Shown: positions 1-5,845 of the stretch, piece after piece
How positions within the stretch are numbered: position 1 is the stretch's first letter
Layout of the letters: every line of letters begins with the position of its first letter
Source of the DNA: Pseudomonadota bacterium
Lineage (GTDB): Bacteria; Pseudomonadota; Gammaproteobacteria; Xanthomonadales; Xanthomonadaceae
Assembly: GCA_023430045.1 (NCBI GenBank)
Contig: JAEZCF010000031.1
Location: 1 to 5,873 of the forward strand
Reading direction: 5' to 3'
DNA length: 5,873 nucleotides
The notes under the pieces: model-generated
The model's database searches: none
Told to the model about the DNA's origin: nothing
The model's input: the letters and a program-made list of their open reading frames with translations, nothing else
Made by a program: the position numbers and the translations under genes

Positions 1-44
1 GCGAACGTCAACCCGCCCCCACCACGAGGGGCTCAGCCGTTCGC
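1..44 (-). terminator. Possible hairpin after betA (terminator candidate, window edge)
   Basis: A 7-bp inverted repeat (GCGAACG at 1-7, CGTTCGC at 38-44) encloses a second stem, GCCCC at 15-19 with GGGGC at 28-32. The outer arm ends about one base from the betA stop codon (46-48). The position suits a transcription end for the betIBA operon. Any U-tract on the minus strand would lie outside the window, so intrinsic termination cannot be judged. It could also be a chance GC-rich hairpin or part of a neighbouring feature. Confidence 0.3.
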
Positions 45-45
45 A

Positions 46-1725
46 TCATGCCTGCCGCGGCGGCGCACCCCCGGCCTTGAAGTAGGGAGCACTGCTGCGC
101 GGCAGCGGACTACGCCCACGCAGCACGTCTGCCAGCTTCTCGGCCATCATGATGGTCGGCGCATTGAGATTGCCGGTGACCACCTGCGGCATGATCGAAG
201 CATCGATGATGCGCAGTCCATCCAGACCGTGGACGCGGCCGTGGCCATCCACCACGGCCATCGGATCGGCAGCGCTGCCCATCCGGTTCGAGCACGAGGG
301 GTGGTAAGCGGTCTCGGCATGCTCGCGCACGAACGCATCGATTTCCGCGTCGGTACGCAGCTGGCTTCCCGGTGAAATCTCGCGCCCGGTATACGGCGCC
401 AGCGCCGGCTGCGCGAAGATCTCGCGGGTGATGCGGACGGCATCACGGAACTCGCGCCAGTCCTGTTCGTGCGACATGTAGTTGAACAGGATGCTTGGAT
501 GTTCGCGCGGATCGGTCGAACGCAGCTGCACGCGGCCACGGCTGGGCGAGCGCATCGAACCCACATGCATCTGGAAGCTGTGCGCCTTGATCGGGTTGGA
601 GCCGTTGTAGTTGATGGCCACCGGCAGGAAGTGGTACTGCAGGTTCGGCCAGTCGAATTCCGCGTTGCTGCGGATGAAGCCGCCGCCTTCGAACTGGTTG
701 CTGGCACCGATGCCGGTGCCATTGAACAACCACTCCGCACCGATCGCCGGCTGGTTGTGCAGCTTCAATGCCGGCGCCAGCGATACCGGCTTCCTGCATT
801 CGTACTGCAGGTACATTTCCAGATGGTCCTGCAGGTTCGCGCCCACGCCGGGCAGGTCATGGACGACATCGATGCCCAGTCCGCGCAGCAGGTCGGCCGG
901 GCCGACCCCCGAACGCTGCAGCACCTGCGGCGAAGCGATGGCGCCACTGCACAGCAGCACTTCGCGGCGTGCATGCGCCTGCTGCGGCTGGTCGCCGCGC
1001 AGCCACGACACGCCGACCGCGCGCCGCCCGGAGAACAGGATGCGATCGGTCAGGGCATGGGTGACGATGGTCAGGTTCGGGCGCGGACGTGCCTGGTCCA
1101 GGTAGCCCCGCGCGGTGCTGGAACGACGGCCGCGCGGGGTGACCGTGCGGTCCATCGGACCGAAGCCTTCCTGCTGGTAGCCGTTGAGGTCTTCGGTACG
1201 CGGATAGCCGGCCTGCACGCCCGCCTCGATCATCGCAGCGAACAGTTCGTTGTTGCCTGCCTTTGGCGTGGTCACCTGCAGCGGGCCGTCACCCCCGTGG
1301 TAGTCGTTCGCGCCGATATCGCGGGTTTCGGCCTTGCGGAAGTAGGGCAGGCAGTCGGCGTAGGTCCAGTCCTCCAGGCCCGGCATGCTGGCCCAGTTGT
1401 CGTAATCCATTGCGTTGCCACGGATGTAGCACATGCCATTGATCAGCGATGAACCGCCCAGTCCCTTGCCGCGTCCGCAATCCATGCGGCGATTGTTCAT
1501 GTGCGGCTCGGGATCGGTCTTGTATGCCCAGTTGTAGCGTTTGCCCTGCAGCGGAAAGGCCAGCGCGGCGGGCATCTGGGTGCGGAAATCCAGGCGGTAG
1601 TCCGGTCCTCCGGCTTCCAGCAGCAGCACGCTGACGTCGGCGTCCTCGGTGAGGCGCGTCGCCAGCACGTTGCCGGCCGAGCCGGCGCCGATGATGATGT
1701 AGTCGTATTCGTTCGGGTGATTCAT
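46..1725 (-). CDS. betA: Choline dehydrogenase BetA (GMC flavoprotein oxidoreductase)
   Basis: This 559-residue protein oxidises choline to betaine aldehyde, the first step of glycine betaine synthesis. In the family it is membrane-associated and passes electrons to the respiratory chain. The N-terminal FAD-binding motif GAGSAG is at residues 13-18, with the ribose-contacting LLLEAGG ending at 40. GMC signature 1 (GRGKGLGGSSLING) is at 84-97 and signature 2 (GAIASPQVLQRSGVG) at 261-275. The catalytic His is H475 in AYHPSCSNRMG, and the partner Asn is in GNLNAPT (N519 or N521, not resolved by eye). I95 aligns with the His that covalently holds FAD in Arthrobacter choline oxidase, so FAD should be non-covalent here, as in E. 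coli BetA (556 residues). The reading frame stays open upstream to 1830, but that would overlap betB. The start at 1725 is chosen for its Shine-Dalgarno site and the normal MNHPNEYDYIIIGAG start. It is the last gene of betIBA, 40 nt after betB. Confidence 0.96.
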   Translation of the reverse strand: MNHPNEYDYIIIGAGSAGNVLATRLTEDADVSVLLLEAGGPDYRLDFRTQMPAALAFPLQGKRYNWAYKTDPEPHMNNRRMDCGRGKGLGGSSLINGMCYIRGNAMDYDNWASMPGLEDWTYADCLPYFRKAETRDIGANDYHGGDGPLQVTTPKAGNNELFAAMIEAGVQAGYPRTEDLNGYQQEGFGPMDRTVTPRGRRSSTARGYLDQARPRPNLTIVTHALTDRILFSGRRAVGVSWLRGDQPQQAHARREVLLCSGAIASPQVLQRSGVGPADLLRGLGIDVVHDLPGVGANLQDHLEMYLQYECRKPVSLAPALKLHNQPAIGAEWLFNGTGIGASNQFEGGGFIRSNAEFDWPNLQYHFLPVAINYNGSNPIKAHSFQMHVGSMRSPSRGRVQLRSTDPREHPSILFNYMSHEQDWREFRDAVRITREIFAQPALAPYTGREISPGSQLRTDAEIDAFVREHAETAYHPSCSNRMGSAADPMAVVDGHGRVHGLDGLRIIDASIMPQVVTGNLNAPTIMMAEKLADVLRGRSPLPRSSAPYFKAGGAPPRQA

Positions 1726-1735
1726 GGGGTTTCCT
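1726..1735 (-). promoter_or_regulatory. Ribosome binding site of betA
   Basis: On the minus strand AGGA (plus 1732-1735) lies 6 nt before the ATG at 1725. It decides the start against the longer open frame that reaches back into betB. The rest of the 40-nt gap after betB shows no promoter-like sequence, which supports translation from the operon mRNA. Confidence 0.75.
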
Positions 1736-1765
1736 GCGGAGCGGCGGGGGAAGCGCGGTGTTCGC

Positions 1766-3238
1766 TCAGAACGTGCTGGCGTAATCGCCGAGTTCCACCT
1801 GCACCGACTTGATGCGGGTGTAGTGGGCAAGGGTGGAGATGCCGTTCTCGCGGCCCACGCCGGATTGCTTGTAGCCGCCCACCGGCATCTCCGCCGGCGA
1901 TTCGCCCCAGGTGTTGATCCAGCAGATGCCTGCTTCCAGGCGATGGATGATGCGGTGCGCGCGGGCGATGTCGTTGCTCACCACGCCGGCCGCCAGGCCG
2001 AAATGGGTGTCGTTGGCGCGGCGTACCACCTCGTCTTCATCGTCGTAGGCCAGGATGCTCATCACCGGCCCGAAAATCTCTTCGCGCACGATGGTCATGT
2101 CGTCGCGGCAGTCGCTGAATACCGTCGGCAGCACATACGCGCCGTTGGCCAGTGCGCCGTCGCTGGCGCGGTCGCCGCCGACCAGCAGGCGTGCGCCTTC
2201 GGCCTTGCCGCTTTCGATGAAGCCCAGCACGTTCTGCATGTGCGGGAAGCTGGCCAGCGGGCCGAAGTTGGTGGTTTCATCCAGCGGATCGCCGATGCGG
2301 ATGCGCTTGACGCGCTCCACCACGGCGGCTTCGAACGCGGCCAGCAGGGGGCGCGGCACGAACACGCGGGTGCCGTTGGTGCATACCTGCCCGGAACTGA
2401 AGAAGTTGGCCATCACCGCGATATCGGCGGCACGGTCCAGGTCGGCGTCGTCGCAGATCACCAGCGGCGACTTGCCGCCCAGTTCCATGGTGACTTCCTT
2501 CAGCGACGAGGATGCTGCCGAGGCCATCACCTTCTTGCCGGTCTGCACGCCGCCGGTGAAGGAGATCTTCTCGATCACGGGGTGTTCGGTGAGCCACTGC
2601 CCGACCTCGCGGCCGGGCCCCTGCACGACGTTGAACACGCCGTCCGGAACGCCTGCTTCGGTATAGATCTTCGCCAGTTCGATGGCGGTCAGCGGCGTCA
2701 CTTCGGATGGCTTGAACACCATTGCGTTGCCGGCGGCCAGGGCTGGTGCCGACTTCCACAGGGCGATCTGCACCGGGTAGTTCCATGCACCGATGCCGGC
2801 GACCACGCCCAGCGGCTCGCGACGGGTATAGAAGAAGCTGGATTCGCGCAGGGGCACCTGGTTGCCTTCGATGGCGGTGGCCAGGCCGGCGTAGTACTCC
2901 AGCACGTCGGCGCCGGTGACGATGTCCACCGTGGTGGTCTCGCTGAGCGCCTTGCCGGTATCCAGTGTCTCCAGCCGGGCCAGTGCATCGTTTCGCCCGC
3001 GCAGGATGTCCACCGCGCGGCGCAGGATGCGCGAGCGCTCCATGGCGGTCATCGCCGCCCACACCTTCTGGCCTGCGGCCGCACTTTCCACCGCGCGCTC
3101 CACGTCGGCCTGGCTGGCGGCCTGCACCTCGGCGATCACGTCGCCGGTGGCCGGGTTGATGGTCTGGAACGTCCTGCCGCTGGTCGCATCGACCAGGCGA
3201 CCGTGGATGTAGAGCTGCTGCAGGGGCAGGGTGGACAT
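1766..3238 (-). CDS. betB: Betaine aldehyde dehydrogenase BetB (ALDH superfamily)
   Basis: This 490-residue cytoplasmic enzyme oxidises betaine aldehyde to glycine betaine with NAD(P)+. Its length equals that of the E. coli and Pseudomonas aeruginosa enzymes. All ALDH landmarks are present. N153 in GAWNYP stabilises the oxyanion, and K176 in FKPSE binds the cofactor. The Rossmann turn FTGGVQTGK is at 227-235. The general base E252 is in MELGGKSP, the nucleophile C286 in GQVCTNGT, and E387 in EEIFGPV contacts the nicotinamide ribose. The C-terminal PVGGYKQSGVGRE segment is intact. The frame is open upstream to 3472, inside betI. The start at 3238 is chosen because it has AGGAG 5 nt upstream and gives the family N-terminus. 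It is the middle gene of the operon, 50 nt after betI and 40 nt before betA. I see no missing residue or frameshift. Confidence 0.97.
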   Translation of the reverse strand: MSTLPLQQLYIHGRLVDATSGRTFQTINPATGDVIAEVQAASQADVERAVESAAAGQKVWAAMTAMERSRILRRAVDILRGRNDALARLETLDTGKALSETTTVDIVTGADVLEYYAGLATAIEGNQVPLRESSFFYTRREPLGVVAGIGAWNYPVQIALWKSAPALAAGNAMVFKPSEVTPLTAIELAKIYTEAGVPDGVFNVVQGPGREVGQWLTEHPVIEKISFTGGVQTGKKVMASAASSSLKEVTMELGGKSPLVICDDADLDRAADIAVMANFFSSGQVCTNGTRVFVPRPLLAAFEAAVVERVKRIRIGDPLDETTNFGPLASFPHMQNVLGFIESGKAEGARLLVGGDRASDGALANGAYVLPTVFSDCRDDMTIVREEIFGPVMSILAYDDEDEVVRRANDTHFGLAAGVVSNDIARAHRIIHRLEAGICWINTWGESPAEMPVGGYKQSGVGRENGISTLAHYTRIKSVQVELGDYASTF

Positions 3239-3248
3239 GGGAACTCCT
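3239..3248 (-). promoter_or_regulatory. Ribosome binding site of betB
   Basis: The minus strand has AGGAG (plus 3244-3248) 5 nt before the ATG at 3238, in the context CAGGAGTTCCC. The same 11-nt string precedes betI. It fixes the betB start against a frame that stays open for 78 more codons upstream. Confidence 0.8.
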
Positions 3249-3276
3249 GGGAAGGGGAAGGGGGGAAGGGAGGGGG
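3249..3276. other. G-rich tract with canonical G-quadruplex pattern
   Basis: Five G-runs lie on the plus strand: 3249-3251, 3254-3257, 3260-3265, 3268-3270 and 3272-3276. They are separated by AA, AA, AA and A, which satisfies the G3+N1-7 rule with very short loops. The plus strand is the template for betIBA, so the mRNA carries a pyrimidine tract here, ending at the betB Shine-Dalgarno site. The tract fills more than half of the 50-nt betI-betB gap. Any effect on transcription or translation is inference. Confidence 0.6.
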
Positions 3277-3288
3277 CGTGGCGGACGC

Positions 3289-3879
3289 TCAGTGGCCGCC
3301 TTCGTGCAGCTGCGAATCGATGTAGGCGTAGGCGATGTGGCGCGCGGTGTCGGCATTGAACCGCCCGCCGACCAGGCTGCCGCGCAGCCACAGGCCATCG
3401 ATCATCGCTGCCAGGCCACGTGCGGCCAGCCGTGCCTGCGCGTAGGGCAGCTCGCGTTTGAACTGATGGCACAGGTTGGAGAACAGGCGCTGATCATTGG
3501 CGCGCTGCAGGCGGGCCAGTTCGGGCTGGTGCATGCTCGCGGCCCAGAAGGTGAGCCATACCCGCATCGCCGTGCCGTTGGTCTGGCTGTCGTCGAAATT
3601 GCCGTCCACGATGGCCCGCAGCTGGGCGCGGGCATCGTCGCCGCAGCAGCTCCTGAAGCGGGCCACGGCCGCTTTCAGTTCGCGCAGGATCTGCCGCATC
3701 GCGGCGTTGAGCAGGCCGTCCTTGTCGCCGAAGTAGTGCGCCACGATGCCGGTGGACAGGCCGGCCCTGCGTGCGATGGTGGCGACCGTGGCATCGGCCA
3801 GACCGACCTCGTCGATGGTTTCGAAGGTGGCCCGGATCAGCTGTTCGCGACGGACCGGCTGCACGCCTTTCTTGGGCAT
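3289..3879 (-). CDS. betI: Choline-responsive repressor BetI (TetR family)
   Basis: This 196-residue DNA-binding repressor controls the bet genes and is relieved by choline. It is nearly the same length as E. coli BetI (195) and similar along its whole length. The N-terminal TetR domain covers about residues 8-55. Its helix-turn-helix lies near 31-50, with IARRAGLSTGIVAHYFGDKDGLL reading as recognition helix plus the typical HYF.DK.GLL ending. The ligand and dimerisation half carries family segments such as VDGNFDDSQ (91-99), WLTFWAASMHQP (108-119) and LAAMIDGLWLRGSL (156-169). The start at 3879 has AGGAG 6 nt upstream. It is the first gene of betIBA, divergent from betT, and the probable operator lies just upstream, so it should repress itself and both arms of the locus. 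Confidence 0.95.
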   Translation of the reverse strand: MPKKGVQPVRREQLIRATFETIDEVGLADATVATIARRAGLSTGIVAHYFGDKDGLLNAAMRQILRELKAAVARFRSCCGDDARAQLRAIVDGNFDDSQTNGTAMRVWLTFWAASMHQPELARLQRANDQRLFSNLCHQFKRELPYAQARLAARGLAAMIDGLWLRGSLVGGRFNADTARHIAYAYIDSQLHEGGH

Positions 3880-3890
3880 GGGGAACTCCT
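3880..3890 (-). promoter_or_regulatory. Ribosome binding site of betI
   Basis: The minus strand has AGGAG (plus 3886-3890) 6 nt before the ATG at 3879, in the context CAGGAGTTCCCC. It supports the MPKKGVQPVRR start, which matches the known BetI N-terminus. Confidence 0.8.
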
Positions 3891-3895
3891 GACAG

Positions 3896-3910
3896 GCAGC
3901 CGACGGCTGC
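3896..3910 (-). other. Small stem-loop in the betI leader
   Basis: GCAGCC (3896-3901) and GGCTGC (3905-3910) form a perfect 6-bp stem with a 3-nt loop. It lies between the predicted transcription start (about 3918) and the betI Shine-Dalgarno site, 5 nt upstream of the latter. It could protect the 5' end of the mRNA or tune translation. A short GC-rich stem could also be chance in this genome. Confidence 0.35.
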
Positions 3911-3923
3911 GGAGGTGATCCTC

Positions 3924-3952
3924 ACTATACTTTTTATTGATTGAACGTTCAA
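3924..3952 (-). promoter_or_regulatory. Predicted sigma-70 promoter of betIBA
   Basis: On the minus strand TTGAAC (plus 3947-3952) serves as -35 and TATAGT (plus 3924-3929) as -10, with an ideal 17-bp spacer. Transcription should begin near 3918, giving a leader of about 39 nt before betI. The -35 and most of the spacer lie inside the palindromic operator, so bound BetI would block RNA polymerase directly. Confidence 0.7.
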
Positions 3953-3960
3953 TCAATAAA
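3933..3960. promoter_or_regulatory. Perfect 28-bp palindrome, probable BetI operator
   Basis: The half-site TTTATTGATTGAAC (3933-3946) is followed at once by its exact reverse complement (3947-3960), with no spacer or mismatch. It sits in an AT-rich island between betI and betT, in otherwise very GC-rich DNA. Known BetI operators are dyads built around a TTGAACGTTCAA-like core in the betI-betT spacer, which is what is seen at 3941-3952. Overlap with both predicted promoters fits repression of both transcripts and release by choline. Binding is inferred from position and motif. Confidence 0.85.
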
Positions 3961-3970
3961 CGCGTAGGAT
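3941..3970 (+). promoter_or_regulatory. Predicted promoter of betT
   Basis: TTGAAC (3941-3946) as -35 and TAGGAT (3965-3970) as -10, 18 bp apart, point toward betT. The -10 is weaker than that of betIBA (4 of 6 consensus bases). Transcription would start near 3977, giving a leader of about 73 nt. The -35 touches, base to base, the -35 of the opposing promoter, and both are inside the palindrome. Confidence 0.55.
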
Positions 3971-4049
3971 GCTCCCGCATTGCGACCCCGTGCCCGGCCA
4001 CCCGATCCGGCCAGCCCGTCCGTTTCCCGGCTTCGATGAGACGATTCCC

Positions 4050-5600
4050 ATGTCCGCACCCGCTTCTCCCCCTCCGTCGCCGCTGAAGCTGAACGGCTTC
4101 GTTTTCGCCAGCTCGGCGCTGTCCATCGGCGTGCTCGGCCTGCTGACGGTGCTCAAGCCGCAGGCCAGCGAGCACTGGTTGCAGTGGGCGCAGGCGCAGG
4201 TGTCGGCCGCGTTCGGCTGGTGGTACATGCTGCTGGTGGTCGTCAGCCTGGGTTTCGTGCTGTGGCTGGCGTTCTCGCGGCATGGCCGCATCCGCCTGGG
4301 CCACGACGAGGAATCGCCGGCGTTCGGTTATTTTCCATGGGTGTCGATGCTGTTCTCGGCCGGGATCGGCATCGCCCTGCTGTACTACGGCGCCTACGAA
4401 CCCCTGGACCATTTCCTGTCGCCGCCGGACCAGCCCGGTGGCACCCGACAGGCCAGCCGCGACGCCATGGTGCTCACGTTCCTGCACTGGGGCGTGCATG
4501 GCTGGGCGCTGTACGCGCTGGTCGGGGTGGCGCTGGGCTACTTCGCCTACCGTCGCAACCTGCCGCTGGCGCTGCGCTCGGCGTTGTATCCCGTCTTCGG
4601 TGAACGCATCCACGGTCGCATCGGTGACATGGTGGATGGCTTCGGCATTCTCGCCACGATGATCGCGATGGTGACCAACCTGGGCATCGGCGCGCTGGTG
4701 GTGCGGTCCGGCCTGGTATCGCTGTTCGGCCTGGCCGATACGCCGCAGGTGCTGGTGGTCATCGTGCTGGCGATGATGGCGGTGGCGACCATCGGCGTGG
4801 TGGCAGGCGTGGAAAAGGGCATCGCCTGGCTGTCCGGCCTCAATGTGAGGCTGCTGTGCGCGCTGCTGCTTTTCGTGCTGCTCACCGGGCCGACCCTGCA
4901 TCTGCTGGATGGCCTGGTGCAGAACACCGGCGATTATCTGGGTGAGTTCGTGCGCAGGAGTTTCGACATGTATCTCAACCAGCCGCACGGGCGCACGTGG
5001 CTGGGCAACTGGACGTTGTTCTACTGGGCCTGGTGGATTGCCTGGGCGCCGTTCGTGGGCCTGTTCGTGGCGCGGATATCGCGCGGACGCACCATCCGCG
5101 AAGTGATCCTGGGCGTGCTGCTGATCCCATTGGGTTTCACCCTGGCGTGGCTGTCGATCTTCGGCAACACCGCCATCGACCTGGTGCTCAACCACGGCCA
5201 GGCAGTGCTGGGCGAGGTGGCCCAGGCCGATGCGGCGATGGCACTGTTCAAGCTGATCGACTACCTGCCGTGGGCACGCTGGGTCGCGGGTGCGGCGGTG
5301 GCGATCGGCTTCGTGCTGTTCCTGACGCCGGTGGATTCCGGGGCGTTGATGATCGCCAATCTGTGCACGCGGCGGGTGGACGGTGGCGTGGAGGATGGCC
5401 ACGACGCACCGGTGTGGCTGCGCGTGTTCTGGGCAGCGGTGGTCACGGTGGTCAGCGTCGGCCTGCTGCTGGCGGGCAACTTCGGCGCCATGCAGACCGC
5501 CGTGGTGCTGTGCGGCCTGCCGTTCTCGTTCACGCTGGCGTTCTACATGGTCGGCCTGCTGCGCGCACTGCGCACCGATCCCGACGCGCCGCGGCGGTGA
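4050..5600 (+). CDS. betT: BCCT-family choline transporter, BetT-like, short C-terminus
   Basis: This 516-residue inner-membrane protein probably imports choline for BetA and BetB. Hydrophobic segments run from about residue 15 to 505, consistent with the 12-helix BCCT fold. Family segments are clear: the helix-3 glycine stretch AGIGIALLYYGAYEP (104-118), LPLALRSALYP (171-181), the Trp box WAWWIAWAPF (326-335) with W328, W329 and W332, and ARISRGRTIRE (341-351). E. coli BetT (677 residues) is similar throughout the membrane part, but this protein stops right after the last helix and lacks the roughly 150-residue cytoplasmic domain. A109 replaces the Asp of E. coli BetT and P427 replaces the Ser of its TSADS motif. 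The start at 4050 has only a weak GATGAG upstream. An in-frame ATG at 3969 overlaps the predicted -10 and adds an unrelated Pro-rich stretch, so it is rejected. The divergent bet operon makes choline the best substrate guess. Confidence 0.9.
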   Translation: MSAPASPPPSPLKLNGFVFASSALSIGVLGLLTVLKPQASEHWLQWAQAQVSAAFGWWYMLLVVVSLGFVLWLAFSRHGRIRLGHDEESPAFGYFPWVSMLFSAGIGIALLYYGAYEPLDHFLSPPDQPGGTRQASRDAMVLTFLHWGVHGWALYALVGVALGYFAYRRNLPLALRSALYPVFGERIHGRIGDMVDGFGILATMIAMVTNLGIGALVVRSGLVSLFGLADTPQVLVVIVLAMMAVATIGVVAGVEKGIAWLSGLNVRLLCALLLFVLLTGPTLHLLDGLVQNTGDYLGEFVRRSFDMYLNQPHGRTWLGNWTLFYWAWWIAWAPFVGLFVARISRGRTIREVILGVLLIPLGFTLAWLSIFGNTAIDLVLNHGQAVLGEVAQADAAMALFKLIDYLPWARWVAGAAVAIGFVLFLTPVDSGALMIANLCTRRVDGGVEDGHDAPVWLRVFWAAVVTVVSVGLLLAGNFGAMQTAVVLCGLPFSFTLAFYMVGLLRALRTDPDAPRR

Positions 5601-5603
5601 TGT

Positions 5604-5636
5604 CCGGACACAGCCGACCCTGAAGATCGGTTCCGG
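5604..5636 (+). other. Imperfect hairpin downstream of betT
   Basis: CCGGA (5604-5608) pairs with TCCGG (5632-5636), and inside it GCCGA (5613-5617) pairs with TCGGT (5627-5631, one G-U pair). The inner part resembles a degraded SMAG stem (GCCGACC...). No T-run follows, so it is not a convincing intrinsic terminator. It directly abuts the first complete SMAG element. Confidence 0.35.
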
Positions 5637-5723
5637 TAGTGCCGACCCATGGTCGGCAATCGCGCACAGCGCGGATGTGCATCCGATGGTGGCCTGATGC
5701 AGCCGACCACGGGTCGGCTCTAC
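5636..5723. repeat. SMAG (GTAG) REP-like inverted pair, copy 1
   Basis: GTAG (5636-5639) is followed by a stem-loop TGCCGACC-CAT-GGTCGGCA (5640-5658). After a 42-nt spacer comes AGCCGACC-ACG-GGTCGGCT (5701-5719) and CTAC (5720-5723), that is, the same element inverted with its GTAG tag at the outer end. GTAG-tagged hairpins of this type are known as SMAG elements in Stenotrophomonas maltophilia, where they are abundant between genes. Here they would lie in the 3' untranslated part of betT mRNA and could affect its stability or end. Confidence 0.8.
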
Positions 5724-5757
5724 CGCCGCAGCGCGGCGTGAATGCGATGAGGGCCCG

Positions 5758-5845
5758 GTAGTGCCGACCCATGGTCGGCAATCGCGCGCAGCGCGGGTGG
5801 GCATCCGATGATGGCCTGATGCGGCCGACCATGGGTCGGCTCTAC
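5758..5845. repeat. SMAG (GTAG) REP-like inverted pair, copy 2
   Basis: This has the same architecture as copy 1: GTAG at 5758-5761, first stem-loop at 5762-5780, inverted stem-loop at 5823-5841 and CTAC at 5842-5845. The second stem has G at 5823 where copy 1 has A, giving a G-U pair that keeps the fold, and the loop is ATG instead of ACG. The substitutions outside the spacer therefore preserve the hairpins. Confidence 0.8.

Noticed and set aside
469..1452. Plus-strand open frame of 327 codons antisense to betA
   Set aside because: It mirrors the betA codons, has no family motif and no ribosome binding site, and overlaps a gene with both GMC signatures.
1724..3325. Plus-strand open frame of 533 codons antisense to betB
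   Set aside because: It is an antisense shadow of a full-length ALDH gene whose catalytic motifs are all intact. It has low-complexity His/Ala/Gly-rich composition and no ribosome binding site.
3969..4049. Upstream in-frame ATG that would extend BetT by 27 residues
   Set aside because: The ATG overlaps the predicted -10 box, has no Shine-Dalgarno site, and adds a Pro/Arg-rich stretch not seen in BCCT transporters.
5601..5610. Perfect palindrome TGTCCGGACA right after the betT stop
   Set aside because: Ten bases with no loop are too short to call an operator or terminator. It partly overlaps the larger imperfect hairpin already listed.
3837..5804. Minus-strand open frame of 655 codons antisense to all of betT, running into the SMAG repeats
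   Set aside because: It is Gln/His/Arg-rich with no recognisable domain, and it overlaps a clear BCCT transporter and part of betI. Long open antisense frames are expected in GC-rich DNA.
5530..5832. Minus-strand open frame of 100 codons across the repeat region
   Set aside because: Its repeated peptide (DPWSAASGHHRMHIRAVRD-like) simply translates the tandem SMAG unit. There is no start signal and no coding evidence.
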